Shown here: in pieces, positions 18,223 to 25,774 of the stretch
Position numbering within the stretch: the first letter of the stretch is position 1
Layout of the letters: every line of letters begins with the position of its first letter
Source: Streptomyces sp. TLI_171
GTDB lineage: Bacteria; Actinomycetota; Actinomycetes; Streptomycetales; Streptomycetaceae
DNA: 64,000 nucleotides
Assembly (NCBI RefSeq): GCF_003610255.1
Contig: NZ_RAPS01000001.1
Span: 7,839,001 to 7,903,000, forward strand
Reading direction: 5' to 3'
Notes under the pieces: generated by a model
What the model was told of the DNA's origin: nothing
Seen by the model: only the letters and a program-made list of their open reading frames with translations
Database searches by the model: none
Position numbers and translations under genes: made by a program

Positions 18223-18882
18223 TCAGGACCTGTGGACCGACGGCTGTCTGCGGAGTCCGACCGTGGTGTCGTGGTGAGCGCACCGGGTTTCTCGGGCGAG
18301 GCCGTCGAGGAAGTCCGAGAGCGCGGTGTGCAGGGCTTCAGGCTGTTCCAGGTGCAGATCGTGGCCGGTGCCGGGGATGCTCATGGCCATGGTGGTGGGC
18401 CGCCGGCGGAGCATTTCGTCGGCTTCCTGTGCAGGGATGAAGCTGGATTGGGCCAGGACGACCAGCATGGGGCACGTGACCTGGCCCCACTCGTGCCAGA
18501 AGGAACGCATGGCGTTCTCCGCCAGCGAACGGACCATCACGTCCCGGTCGAAGCGAGGCCACCATGCGCCGTCGCGTTCTTCCAGGCCGGCCGCCCAGCC
18601 TGCTCCGACCGGTCCGCCGCCGAGGAAAGCAGCTGCCGCTTCGCGTGAGGGGAACGGTGTCGGCCACGAGTCGAGCCATGCTCCGATGTCCACGAGGACG
18701 TTCGGGTTCGGACCTCCGGGGCCGGCCTCGACCAGCACGAGCGCGCGGACGAGTCCGGGATGCGCCGCGGCGGTGAGCATGGCGGTGTGCCCGCCGAGGG
18801 ACTGGCCGACCAGGACGGGCGCCTGCAGTGCCAGCCGGTCGACAACGGCGGTGACGTCGGCGACGCTGAAGCCCCGCGACAT
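18223..18882 (-). pseudogene. 5'-truncated alpha/beta hydrolase
   Basis: The frame contains the nucleophile elbow and downstream half of an alpha/beta hydrolase: DRLALQAPVLVGQSLGGHTA with GQSLGG around the nucleophile Ser, ALVLVEAGPGG, CPMLVVLAQSS and the catalytic His in PGTGHDLHLEQPEA. The N-terminal third (first strands and oxyanion HG motif) is missing: upstream of MSRGFSVADV the sequence belongs to something else read on the other strand. It therefore looks like a deletion or insertion junction near 18885. Confidence 0.65.
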
Positions 18883-18889
18883 GGTCGAC

Positions 18890-19152
18890 GCACCGAGGCG
18901 CTCCGGCGCTGGGCAGCCGCACGGGCCGCCTCGTACCGGCAGAAGCTGAAACTCGGGCCGTCCCCGACCGCGCGCCCGGAGGCCCGGGTCCTGCAGGCGC
19001 TTCCCGCTGTCGGACGCGGGACACGGTGGTTCGCCGGTGACGACCTCCTGCTCCGAGAAGTCGACGGCTTCTGCCTGAATGTCAGGGCCCGCACGGAGGA
19101 TGCTCGGGAACAGACGCGGCACATGGTTCCCGGGGACTGGCTGGAGGGCTGA
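18890..19152 (+). pseudogene. Unassigned coding remnant without a start
   Basis: One plus frame reads RRWAAARAASYRQKLKLGPS and later GRGTRWFAGDDLLLREVDGF up to a stop at 19152, and looks protein-like. There is no start codon context, and the left end abuts the truncated hydrolase. I do not recognise the family. Confidence 0.3.
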
Positions 19153-19207
19153 GGGCGCGCCGCTCGGCTGTCCTCTCACCCGCCGTCGAGTTCCAGGACG
19201 GCAGGGG

Positions 19208-19247
19208 AGGGGCTCGGGACGGGCGTGAGGGGCTCGGGACGGGCGTG
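19208..19247. repeat. Perfect 2 x 20-bp tandem repeat
   Basis: AGGGGCTCGGGACGGGCGTG occurs twice head to tail (19208-19227, 19228-19247) in non-coding DNA. This looks like simple slippage duplication. Confidence 0.8.
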
Positions 19248-19458
19248 CGCCGGAACGCGAGAGGTCCACTGGCATGCCTGCCCAGCCTCGGCAGCGATGC
19301 GAAACGGAACGCACCGGTGGTCACCCTGTGCTCGCGACAGGTGTCACCTCGTGCGGTGCCAGCCTGTGCGCTGGCCACTCCGGGTACGGGGCGTAGCGTG
19401 GGGTAGGTAAGTGCTGCGGGCCGGCGGGTCGCCCGCAGCGCGTGGTGAGGAGGCCGGG

Positions 19459-19773
19459 GTGGCGCGTTCCGCGTGGACGGCGAGCACGAGCCGGGTGGGT
19501 CGGATGGCGGTGTGCGTGTCCGGCGGGGACGTGGTGCAGGAGGCGGCCGGCATCGCCGAGAACGTCGTGCACAAGGCCCTCGCCGATCGGCCCGCCGCGC
19601 TGGGTGTCGATTCGAGCTGGGCGGGGTCTTCCACCTCAGCCGGGCTCAACGTGCTGATCCAGGTCCGCCGTGGAGCCGTGGCCGCCGGGGTCCCGCTGGT
19701 CCTGATCGTCCCGAGCAAGCGCGTGCGCCCAGTCCTGCGGCCCACCGGGACCGGACGGGCATACGCGTCATGA
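19459..19773 (+). CDS. STAS-domain protein (anti-sigma factor antagonist), diverged
   Basis: The product is 104 residues from a GTG with GAGGAGG 6 nt upstream. It keeps the second half of a STAS domain (GLNVLIQVRRGAVAAGVPLV, then LIVPSKRVRPVL). The core around the usual phospho-Ser is altered (DSSWAGSSTSAGLN), and the first strands are poorly conserved. Its TGA overlaps the ATG of the HATPase gene (ATGA), the classic antagonist/anti-sigma pairing. Possible loss of function cannot be excluded. Confidence 0.6.
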   Translation: MARSAWTASTSRVGRMAVCVSGGDVVQEAAGIAENVVHKALADRPAALGVDSSWAGSSTSAGLNVLIQVRRGAVAAGVPLVLIVPSKRVRPVLRPTGTGRAYAS

Positions 19774-20219
19774 CAACGTCCCGCCGTCCAGGGCTCACGG
19801 GACCCGTTATGGCACCCGACCAGGACCTGCACCGTCATCTCAGCATGTTCCCCGGCGACCCGAGCGGCGCCGCGGTGGCCTTCGCCCGCCGCACCCTCGC
19901 CGACTGGGGCATCAACGGCACATCCGCCACCGATGTCCTCCTGGTCACGGCCGAACTCCTCGCCAACGCCGCCCAGCACACTCCGGGCCCGCGCCGGCTG
20001 GACCTCTACCTGCACCGGCACGGGCTCACCGCCGCGGTCACCGACCCTTCCCCGGACCCGCCCCGTGTTCGGCGCCCATATCGCCCCGACGCCCCCGATG
20101 GCCACGGTCTGGTGATCGTCGACCGGCTCGCCCTCGCCTGGGGCCACCGTCCCGCCCCCACGGGCAAGATGGTTTGGGCGCTCCTGCCGGCCCCGGCACG
20201 ACGGCCCAACCCGTTGTAG
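19770..20219 (+). CDS. HATPase-type anti-sigma factor / serine kinase (RsbW-like)
   Basis: This 149-residue protein has the GHKL ATPase fold: PGDPSGAAVAFARRTLADWG, N-box VLLVTAELLANAAQHT with the ATP-Mg Asn, strand LDLYLHRHGLTAAVTDPSPD, and the G-box-like GHGLVIVDRLALAWGHRP. Family members bind and hold a sigma factor and phosphorylate the partner STAS protein, whose gene overlaps this one by 4 bp. The sigma target is not encoded nearby. Confidence 0.83.
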   Translation: MTTSRRPGLTGPVMAPDQDLHRHLSMFPGDPSGAAVAFARRTLADWGINGTSATDVLLVTAELLANAAQHTPGPRRLDLYLHRHGLTAAVTDPSPDPPRVRRPYRPDAPDGHGLVIVDRLALAWGHRPAPTGKMVWALLPAPARRPNPL

Positions 20220-20635
20220 CACTGGCCCCCAGGAGGGGCGCCTCCGGGAGAGCACCGTGTGCGCGGTTTGCAGGGAGCGGTCGCGTTGGTGATCCCGCTC
20301 CCTGTCACCTGCAAGTCCATCTGGCCTCGGCAGCGGGGCGATGAGGAACGCCATGGGTGGTCACCGGCTGCCTGTCATGGTGGTCACCTCGGCGCGATGC
20401 TCACCCGTCTGCCAGCGCATGTTTCGCTCGAGATCAGCATTTGGGGGCGCGGGCCGGCCGTTTCGATGGAGCGCGTGTCCGAGAGAGTGGGAGGCGGCGA
20501 CGCGCCGACTGCGGTGCTTTCCGACCGGTGTGAGTGGACGGATCGGATAGTCGAGACACCCGTGGCGGGGGAGTGCCAGCGCTGCTGCTCGCAGATGACC
20601 GGACTCGCCCTCGGACCGCTGGCGGGCCCGGGGTG
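20220..20635. other. Stretch without a recognisable gene
   Basis: No frame shows protein-like composition and no RNA gene is seen. Confidence 0.4.
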
Positions 20636-21100
20636 GTGAAGTGTCGTGCGCGGTCCGGGATCTGGGCGGCCTGGTCGTCTCGGGACACCCGATGCGACGG
20701 TTCTCGTGACGCCGGGTGCCCTGGCTGTCAGACACACCTGTCCGTCGAATTCGGCGACGACGGGCCCTACTCCACTCGCCGTGAGAACAACTCGATCATC
20801 ACCTGGCACGAGGACGGAAGCTTCTCCCTCCGTGGCGGCTATCCGGTGGGGGACGACGCGGCGAGGGCGCCGCTGCGTCCCGCTGACCCGCGTGATCTGG
20901 AAGGAATCGGCCGGCGCCTTCACATGACCATGCTTGCGGACGGTCAGGGCGAGATCGCAGCCATGCTCACCTACCTGTTCGGAAACGCCACGTGCACGGC
21001 TTGCGGGGCTTCTCCAGCCCCAGTACCTAGTCGTTCAGGCCGCATTGGTGTCGCGCTCGATGGCAGCAAGGTGGAGGAGCCGGTAGCCCGACACCGCTGA
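20636..21100 (+). CDS. Hypothetical protein with zinc-ribbon-like Cys pairs, possibly frameshifted
   Basis: The convincing part is residues about 28-120: CPGCQTHLSVEFGDDGPYST, NNSIITWHEDGSFSLRGGYP, IAAMLTYLFGNATCTACGA. CPGC and CTAC could form a zinc ribbon. The N-terminal 25 residues and the C-terminal tail after CTACGA look out of register, so the true gene may be longer or damaged at both ends. No family name is assigned. Confidence 0.4.
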   Translation: MKCRARSGIWAAWSSRDTRCDGSRDAGCPGCQTHLSVEFGDDGPYSTRRENNSIITWHEDGSFSLRGGYPVGDDAARAPLRPADPRDLEGIGRRLHMTMLADGQGEIAAMLTYLFGNATCTACGASPAPVPSRSGRIGVALDGSKVEEPVARHR

Positions 21101-21234
21101 GGACGACGGGGACGAGGCCGGACTCCGTGGGCGTGACCGGGGCCTCAGGCCTGTTCGTTCGCTGCTTCTGAACTTGAGCGGGTGATGTTGGGGTCTTCAA
21201 AGCGCGGCAAGGGGCCCAAGTGTCGCTCCCGGGG

Positions 21235-21524
21235 TCAGTCTGATGATCCTTCGTCGGAGCGCTGACGCTCCCACTCCTCGGTCCGACTGCGGCGGATCTG
21301 TTCTTCCAGTCGGTAGCGCGACGAGCTGTTCTGGCCACCCCGGAGGTGCACGGGCTCGCCATTGTCCGGTACAGAACCGAGAAGGACTCGTCGCCGTTGA
21401 TCACAGGGATCTCGCCGGGTGTGAGAGTGAAGGTGTAGGTGACTTCGCTCCCGTCGTCGCCACAAAGGGTCAGGGCCACTGCCGTGTCGGAGAGCACAGT
21501 CGCAGACCGTAGCCGAAGATGCAT
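21235..21524 (-). pseudogene. Small conserved protein gene with one frameshift
   Basis: From the start at 21524 the frame reads MHLRLRSATVLSDTAVALTL and ILE-poor strand-like sequence TYTFTLTPGEIPVINGDESF followed by SVLYRTM. It then has to shift one base (near 21360) to continue as GEPVHLRGGQNSSSRYRLEE and QIRRSRTEEWERQRSDEG. One added G in ATGGCGAG restores a single protein of about 95 residues. Function unknown. Confidence 0.55.
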
Positions 21525-21570
21525 CTGCCGAGTGTCCTCGCAAGGTCGGAGCGCCCAGCGTCCTTCCGTC

Positions 21571-22665
21571 TCAGGTTGCTGGGTCAGGCATCGGGAATAT
21601 GCCTGGGGTTAGCGTACTGATCTGCTGGTCGACCCGGACCTTCCGTTCATCGAGGCTCAGCCCCGTGTCGGCGAGGCAGCTGTCGACCAGGTCCGGTCGG
21701 TACTGGATCTGCTTGAGCCGGTGCTTCACGGCCTGGGTGAGCTGGCCCAGGTCGGCGGCGGCGAGGTTACCGATGTCGCGCTTGACCAGGGGCCGGATGC
21801 CCTCCTGCGGATTCAGGCAGGGCGCACAGGTGGGCAGTTGGAACACGGTGAGCCAGTCGGGGTTCGCCTCAACGAACTGCCGCAACGGCTTGGTCAGGTG
21901 TAGGCGGACGTTGTCCCAGACCAGCACGATCGGGCCACCGAGCTGGGTCCCGGCGCGGATCAGCAGGTCGCGGAAGTCGCGCCAGCCGAAGCTCTTCGGC
22001 TGGTCCTTGCGGCCGTCGTAGTCACGGATCGCGTAGATCAGCCGGGACCGCTCACCCGCCTTTTAGCGGACCATGCCCGCCATCGACACCCGTCCGGACC
22101 CTCCGCCCCGCACCTGCACGACGGGCGTCTGGACGATCCGGCCCCAGCTCCTGGCTCGCGGCGGCGTCATCGACCGGCCGGCTTCGTCTTCGAAGATGAT
22201 CCCACCCCTGCACGCCGCCGCGGTGCTCCTACCCGCGGCCGCACGTCCTTTTCCACAACTCCACCGCGGCGTCGTCGCGTTCGATCGTCCGGCGGGCTGC
22301 TGCCATTGACCAGCCGTGCCTTTTGAGCGGTTGCCAGGTGTCCTTCACCGCGTCGGAGATGTGGAAAAGCCGACCTATCAGGGTCTTGATCAGGGCCAGC
22401 GTCCACCGCTGGTCCGCCCAGCCATGGGCCAGCGGGCCGCGTTCCAACTCCCTTTCCAGATCCGCAATCCGGGCCAGGCTGAGCCTCGGGCGACCGGGCG
22501 ATCCTTTCGACAGGACTCCGACCCCGCCGCGCTCGCGCCAGGTCCGGCGCCACCGCTCCACCGACCGCTCGCTCACCCGCAACGCGATGGCGATCTCCCG
22601 GTTCTCCTCCCCACCCTCTCGACGTCGGTCACCCCGCCTCCCTGCGCGTAGCTCACAGCTCCACG
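21571..22665 (-). mobile_element. Decayed IS630-family insertion sequence (transposase remnant)
   Basis: Reading 5' to 3' on the minus strand, an HTH part (EIAIALRVSERSVERWRRTW) is followed by a DDE region split over frames (IIFEDEAGRSMTPPRARSWG, then an in-frame TAA at about 22065, then GERSRLIYAIRDYDG) and the last catalytic block (LVWDNVRLHLTKPLRQFVEA, FQLPTCAPCLNPQEGI). The order is that of IS630-type transposases, but at least one frameshift and one nonsense codon inactivate it. I could not define terminal inverted repeats. Confidence 0.8.
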
Positions 22666-22729
22666 GCTACCGGAGCCATTGACCGCTGTCAGCCGAACAG
22701 TCCCGACATCACCCGATCAAGTTCAGTTG

Positions 22730-23335
22730 CTACCGGGCTCTGGGGCCGGGGGCGGGCGGGGTGCGCGGTCGCAGGCGCTCTCCCTGCGGCCCGAACATGA
22801 CCAGGTACTCGACCGGGCCGTCGGGGGCGGCGTTCGCGACCCCATGGGGATTGCGGGTGTCGAACTCGGCGACGTCCCCGGCACTCAGGACGAGGTCCTG
22901 ATCGCCGAGTGCGAGCCGGAGCCGCCCGTACAGGACGCACAGCCATTCCCAGCCGTCGTGGGAGACCTGCCGGGGCCGCGCGGGCGGTTCCTGGACGGCG
23001 GGCAGGACGTGTTTGTGGGCGTGCAGGCCCCCGACGTACCGGGTCAGCGGCAGCACCGCCTTGTCGGTGCCGAACCGCTGGAGCGCGGAGGTGCGGGGCT
23101 CGGCCGGGGGAGCGGCGCCGGCCAGCTCGTCCAGGGAGACGCCGTACTCCTTCGCCAGCTGCAGCACCACCTCCAGGGTGGGCTTGCGTCGGCCGGTCTC
23201 GATCCGCGACAGCGTGCTCGGGGAGATGCCGGTCGCGCAGCTGACGCCGGTGAGCGTGGAGCCGCGGTGTTCGCGTGCGGCCCGCAGCCGGGGGCCCATC
23301 GCCGCCAGCATGTCGGCCACGTCGTCGCCCGTCAC
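22730..23335 (-). CDS. XRE-family regulator with cupin sensor domain
   Basis: The protein has 201 residues. An HTH_3 domain at about 12-70 (RLRAAREHRGSTLTGVSCAT, then GISPSTLSRIETGRRKPTLE) is followed by a short linker and a cupin at about 100-190 (WEWLCVLYGRLRLALGDQDL, VLSAGDVAEFDTRNPHGVAN). Such proteins sense small ligands through the cupin. The gene is divergent from an epoxide hydrolase gene with a perfect dyad between them, so it probably controls that gene and itself. Confidence 0.88.
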   Translation of the reverse strand: MTGDDVADMLAAMGPRLRAAREHRGSTLTGVSCATGISPSTLSRIETGRRKPTLEVVLQLAKEYGVSLDELAGAAPPAEPRTSALQRFGTDKAVLPLTRYVGGLHAHKHVLPAVQEPPARPRQVSHDGWEWLCVLYGRLRLALGDQDLVLSAGDVAEFDTRNPHGVANAAPDGPVEYLVMFGPQGERLRPRTPPAPGPRAR

Positions 23336-23384
23336 TCGCCGCTCCCCTTCCGGACGTACCGCTCCACCGTCGTGTGCTGCAATT

Positions 23385-23399
23385 TTGCCAGATTGGCAA
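23385..23399. promoter_or_regulatory. Probable operator TTGCCA-N3-TGGCAA
   Basis: This perfect 15-bp dyad (TTGCCAGATTGGCAA) lies in an AT-rich patch between the divergent XRE-cupin and epoxide hydrolase genes, 50 bp from the regulator start and 80 bp from the hydrolase start. Confidence 0.6.
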
Positions 23400-23478
23400 C
23401 AGTGATCGCAGCGGACGGGTGCTGCGCCGCATGATCGATGCGTACCTGCGTCCGCCCGCGAATCGAGGAGAAGACCCC

Positions 23479-24465
23479 ATGCAGCCCGCGCCGTCCGCCG
23501 TACTCCGCCACCGCACCGTCGAGGCCCCTGCCGGGCGCCTGCACCTGGTCGAGCAGGGCAGCGGCCCGCTGGTCCTGCTCGTGCACGGCTTCCCCGAGTC
23601 CTGGTACTCCTGGCGCCGCCAGCTCCCGGCCCTCGCCGCGGCCGGTTACCGGGCGGTGGCGCTCGACGTTCGCGGCTACGGCCGCTCCTCCAAGCCCGCC
23701 GAGACCGATGCGTACCGGCTACTGGACCTGGTGGAGGACAACGTCGCCCTCGTGCACGCCCTCGGCGAGGAGCACGCCGTGGTCGTCGGCCACGACTGGG
23801 GCTCCAACATCGCCGCCACCTCCGCCCTGCTCCACCCCGAGGTCTTCCGGGCCGTCGCCCTGCTGAGCGTCCCGTACGCGCCGCCCGGTGGCCCCCGCCC
23901 CACCGACATCTTCAGCCGGATCGGCGGCCCCGAGCAGGAGTTCTACGTCTCCTACTTCCAGGAGGCCGGCCGCGCCGAGACGGAGATCGAGCCCGACGTG
24001 CGCGGCTGGCTCGCGGGCTTCTACGCCGCCCTGTCCGCCGACACCATGCCCGCGCAGGGCGAGCCCGACCCGCACTTCGTCGCCCACGGCGGCCGGCTGC
24101 GTGACCGCTTTCCCGCCGGCGTCCTCCCGGGCTGGCTGACCGAGGACGACCTCGACGTCTACGCCGGAGAGTTCGAGCGCACCGGTCTGACGGGCGCCCT
24201 CAACCGCTACCGGAACATGGACCGCGACTGGGAGGACCTCGCCCCCCACCGCGGAGCCCCGATCAAGCAGCCGTCCCTGTTCGTCGGCGGCGCCCTGGAC
24301 GCCTCCACCACCTGGATGTCCGACGCCATCGACGCCTTCCCCACCACCCTTCCCGGCCTGACCGCCTCCCACCTCGTAGAAGGCTGCGGCCACTGGATCC
24401 AGCAGGAACGCCCCGAGGACGTCAACGGTCTGCTGACCGGCTGGCTCGACACCCTCACGGATTGA
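23479..24465 (+). CDS. Epoxide hydrolase-like alpha/beta hydrolase
   Basis: This 328-residue protein has the soluble epoxide hydrolase layout. The oxyanion motif is HGFP (VLLVHGFPESWYSWRRQLPA). The nucleophile elbow GHDWGS uses Asp, which distinguishes epoxide hydrolases from esterases. A cap domain (about 140-230) precedes a late acid region and the catalytic His in EGCGHWIQQERPE. The cap carries Tyr residues typical of ring opening (YVSYFQEAG). GAGGAG precedes the ATG. It is divergently transcribed from the XRE-cupin gene and probably under its control. Confidence 0.87.
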   Translation: MQPAPSAVLRHRTVEAPAGRLHLVEQGSGPLVLLVHGFPESWYSWRRQLPALAAAGYRAVALDVRGYGRSSKPAETDAYRLLDLVEDNVALVHALGEEHAVVVGHDWGSNIAATSALLHPEVFRAVALLSVPYAPPGGPRPTDIFSRIGGPEQEFYVSYFQEAGRAETEIEPDVRGWLAGFYAALSADTMPAQGEPDPHFVAHGGRLRDRFPAGVLPGWLTEDDLDVYAGEFERTGLTGALNRYRNMDRDWEDLAPHRGAPIKQPSLFVGGALDASTTWMSDAIDAFPTTLPGLTASHLVEGCGHWIQQERPEDVNGLLTGWLDTLTD

Positions 24466-24641
24466 ACCGCCGGGCGCGGCCGGGGCCTCTGGATCGCGAC
24501 GCGGGAATCGGCACCTCAGTGCGAGGCTTCGGATCACGGCTGGCGGAGACAAGCGGACAATCGACCAAGCAGGAAACCGAGTTGGGTGCAGTCCTTCGGC
24601 CGCTCGCGACCACTCGTGTGCATCGGGGAAAGGGGGACGTC

Positions 24642-25061
24642 TTGGCGGAGCAGAGCAGGATCGAGGCTTTGCTGGGTACTGAGGAGATCGCCAGGTGCGA
24701 GGACTGGAGCGTGGCCGCGACGTACGCGGCCGACCTGCTCGACACGTCGATCGCCTGGTATCTCATGGGGTTCTGGCAGGGCATGGCGAGGAAGCTCCTG
24801 GCCGTTCACCTGCTCGCCGCCGCCCGGGCCGGCGCCGACGCCGCCACGGTCGTGGCGTGGCTGAGGGACCCGGAGGACGAGACGCCGGCCCGGGTGCTGC
24901 GTGAGCAGGACGAGGACATACCCGAGAACTGGATCCGCGTGTTCGAGCAGTGCCGCGGGATCACGCCCGGCCTGCCCGAGGCGGCTCGGGCAGAGCTGCG
25001 GGACGTCGTGCTGACCATCGTGCTGTCGCCCGACGGACCGCCACGACCTCCGAGTCGGTAG
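24642..25061 (+). CDS. Partial TraG/VirD4-like conjugation protein fragment (tentative)
   Basis: From a TTG with a G-rich ribosome site the product is 139 residues. It includes CEDWSVAATYAADLLDTS, FWQGMARKLLAVHLLAAARA, GADAATVVAWLRDPEDETPA and WIRVFEQCRGITPGLP. This resembles the all-helical region between the two ATPase motifs of actinomycete type IV coupling proteins. No Walker A or B is present, so at best it is an internal fragment with its own start. It lies directly beside the tRNA array, which fits a mobile-element remnant. Family assignment is from memory of the pattern only. Confidence 0.45.
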   Translation: MAEQSRIEALLGTEEIARCEDWSVAATYAADLLDTSIAWYLMGFWQGMARKLLAVHLLAAARAGADAATVVAWLRDPEDETPARVLREQDEDIPENWIRVFEQCRGITPGLPEAARAELRDVVLTIVLSPDGPPRPPSR

Positions 25062-25295
25062 TCCAGGCCCCCGTGTCCCTACCAACGGGTGCGGGGGCTC
25101 CTGCACGAACACCAGGGTCAACAGGCTCGCGGGCCGGCACGCGCCCCCGCCAGAGAGGTGAGGAGGACTCGGCGTTCAGCGCGGGCAGCTCACCGCACAC
25201 CCTCATGCCTGCCCTCGCGGTGAGGCGAATGCAGCGGCCATGGCTTTCACCGCATCCGAAGGTGCTGCGTGTAGGGCAAGAAGATCGGGTGACGG
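25062..25295. other. Spacer downstream of the tRNA array
   Basis: No gene is evident. It follows the 3' end of the last tRNA on the minus strand; I see no strong terminator. Confidence 0.4.
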
Positions 25296-25375
25296 TGGGC
25301 GAGGCCGGATTCGAACCGGCACAGCCGAAGCGGGGGCTTTACAGGCCCTTGGGCTCTCCAGTGCCCAGCTCGCCC
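25296..25375 (-). tRNA. tRNA-Tyr (GTA)
   Basis: The 80-nt gene folds as a class II tRNA. The acceptor is GGGCGAG / CTCGCCC, D stem GGGC / GCCC with GG in the loop, anticodon loop CTGTAAA (anticodon GTA), a 12-nt variable region containing a GC-TTCG-GC mini-stem, and T arm GCCGG TTCGAAT CCGGC with discriminator A. The first anticodon-stem pair is A-C. CCA is not encoded. It differs markedly from the usual streptomycete tRNA-Tyr, so it is probably an accessory copy. Confidence 0.8.
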
Positions 25376-25388
25376 TTGATGGAGAAAG

Positions 25389-25510
25389 CGGAGGAAGTGG
25401 GGGTCGAACCCACACGGGCGCTCGTGCACCCGACCGGTTTTCGAAGCCGAAGCCGAAGCCGAAGCCGAAGCCGAGGCCGAGGCCGGCGCCACCTGTCGGC
25501 CGGCTCCTCC
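25389..25510 (-). tRNA. tRNA-Ser (CGA)-like gene interrupted by a hexamer expansion
   Basis: The two ends fit a class II tRNA: acceptor GGAGGAG / TTCCTCC with discriminator G, D-arm-like GCC / GGC, a 5-bp variable arm (GGGTG CACGAG CGCCC), and T arm GTGGG TTCGACC CCCAC. The anticodon region contains seven hexamers (GCCTCG x2, GCTTCG x5). Removing six leaves exactly 86 nt and an anticodon loop CTCGAAA, i.e. Ser-CGA. The 36 extra nt lie inside the anticodon loop, so the gene is probably non-functional unless the insert is removed. The three-nt spacer before the D stem is also odd. Confidence 0.55.
25444..25485. repeat. Seven tandem hexamers inside the tRNA-Ser-like gene
   Basis: On the plus strand there are five perfect copies of AAGCCG followed by two of AGGCCG. 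The array sits in the anticodon region of the tRNA-Ser-like gene. Confidence 0.9.
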
Positions 25511-25529
25511 ATGAACTGCGGTTGTTGCG

Positions 25530-25614
25530 CGGAGAGTGCGCGGATCGAACGCGCGCGGGCTTTCACCCGACTACGGCTTAGCAAGCCGCTGCCTTGCCAC
25601 TCGGCCAACTCTCC
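25530..25614 (-). tRNA. tRNA-Ser (GCT)
   Basis: This 85-nt class II tRNA has acceptor GGAGAGT / ACTCTCC with discriminator G, D stem GCC / GGC, anticodon stem GCGGC / GCCGT with loop TTGCTAA (anticodon GCT, reading AGC and AGT), variable arm CGGG-TGAAAG-CCCG, and T arm GCGCG TTCGATC CGCGC. No CCA is encoded. Confidence 0.9.
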
Positions 25615-25624
25615 AGATGCTGCG

Positions 25625-25697
25625 CTGCCGGACGAGGATCCGAACCCCGAGTCTCCTGATCCAGAGTCAGGCGTGCTGCCAGGTGCACCATCCGGCA
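25625..25697 (-). tRNA. tRNA-Gln (CTG)
   Basis: This 73-nt class I tRNA has acceptor TGCCGGA / TCCGGCA with discriminator G, D stem GTGC / GCAC, anticodon stem CCTGA / TCAGG with loop CTCTGGA (anticodon CTG, reading CAG), variable loop AGACT, and T arm CGGGG TTCGGAT CCTCG. It is the first tRNA of the array and starts only 16 nt after a terminator-like hairpin. Confidence 0.92.
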
Positions 25698-25712
25698 CTG
25701 CGGGAGGGCGGC

Positions 25713-25756
25713 AAGCAGAAAGGCCGCCCGGACGGGGAATCCCGCCGTGGGCGGCC
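25713..25756 (-). terminator. Intrinsic-terminator-like hairpin between the leader ORF and the tRNA array
   Basis: On the minus strand GGCCGCCC pairs perfectly with GGGCGGCC, with ACGG / CCGT extending the stem inside, and the hairpin is followed directly by TTTCTGCTT. This is an unusually canonical terminator for a high-GC genome. It sits 18 nt after the stop of the 23-codon ORF and 16 nt before tRNA-Gln, leaving no normal room for a separate tRNA promoter. Confidence 0.7.
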
Positions 25757-25774
25757 GGGCGCTGTCGGGCCCGT

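Noticed and set aside
25444..25485. Short tandem hexamers as a possible CRISPR or protein repeat
   Set aside because: There are no spacers and the array lies between the arms of a tRNA gene; it is a simple repeat expansion.
25713..25756. T-box riboswitch upstream of the tRNA array
   Set aside because: No specifier loop or T-box sequence is present, and T-boxes control synthetase or amino-acid genes rather than tRNA genes.
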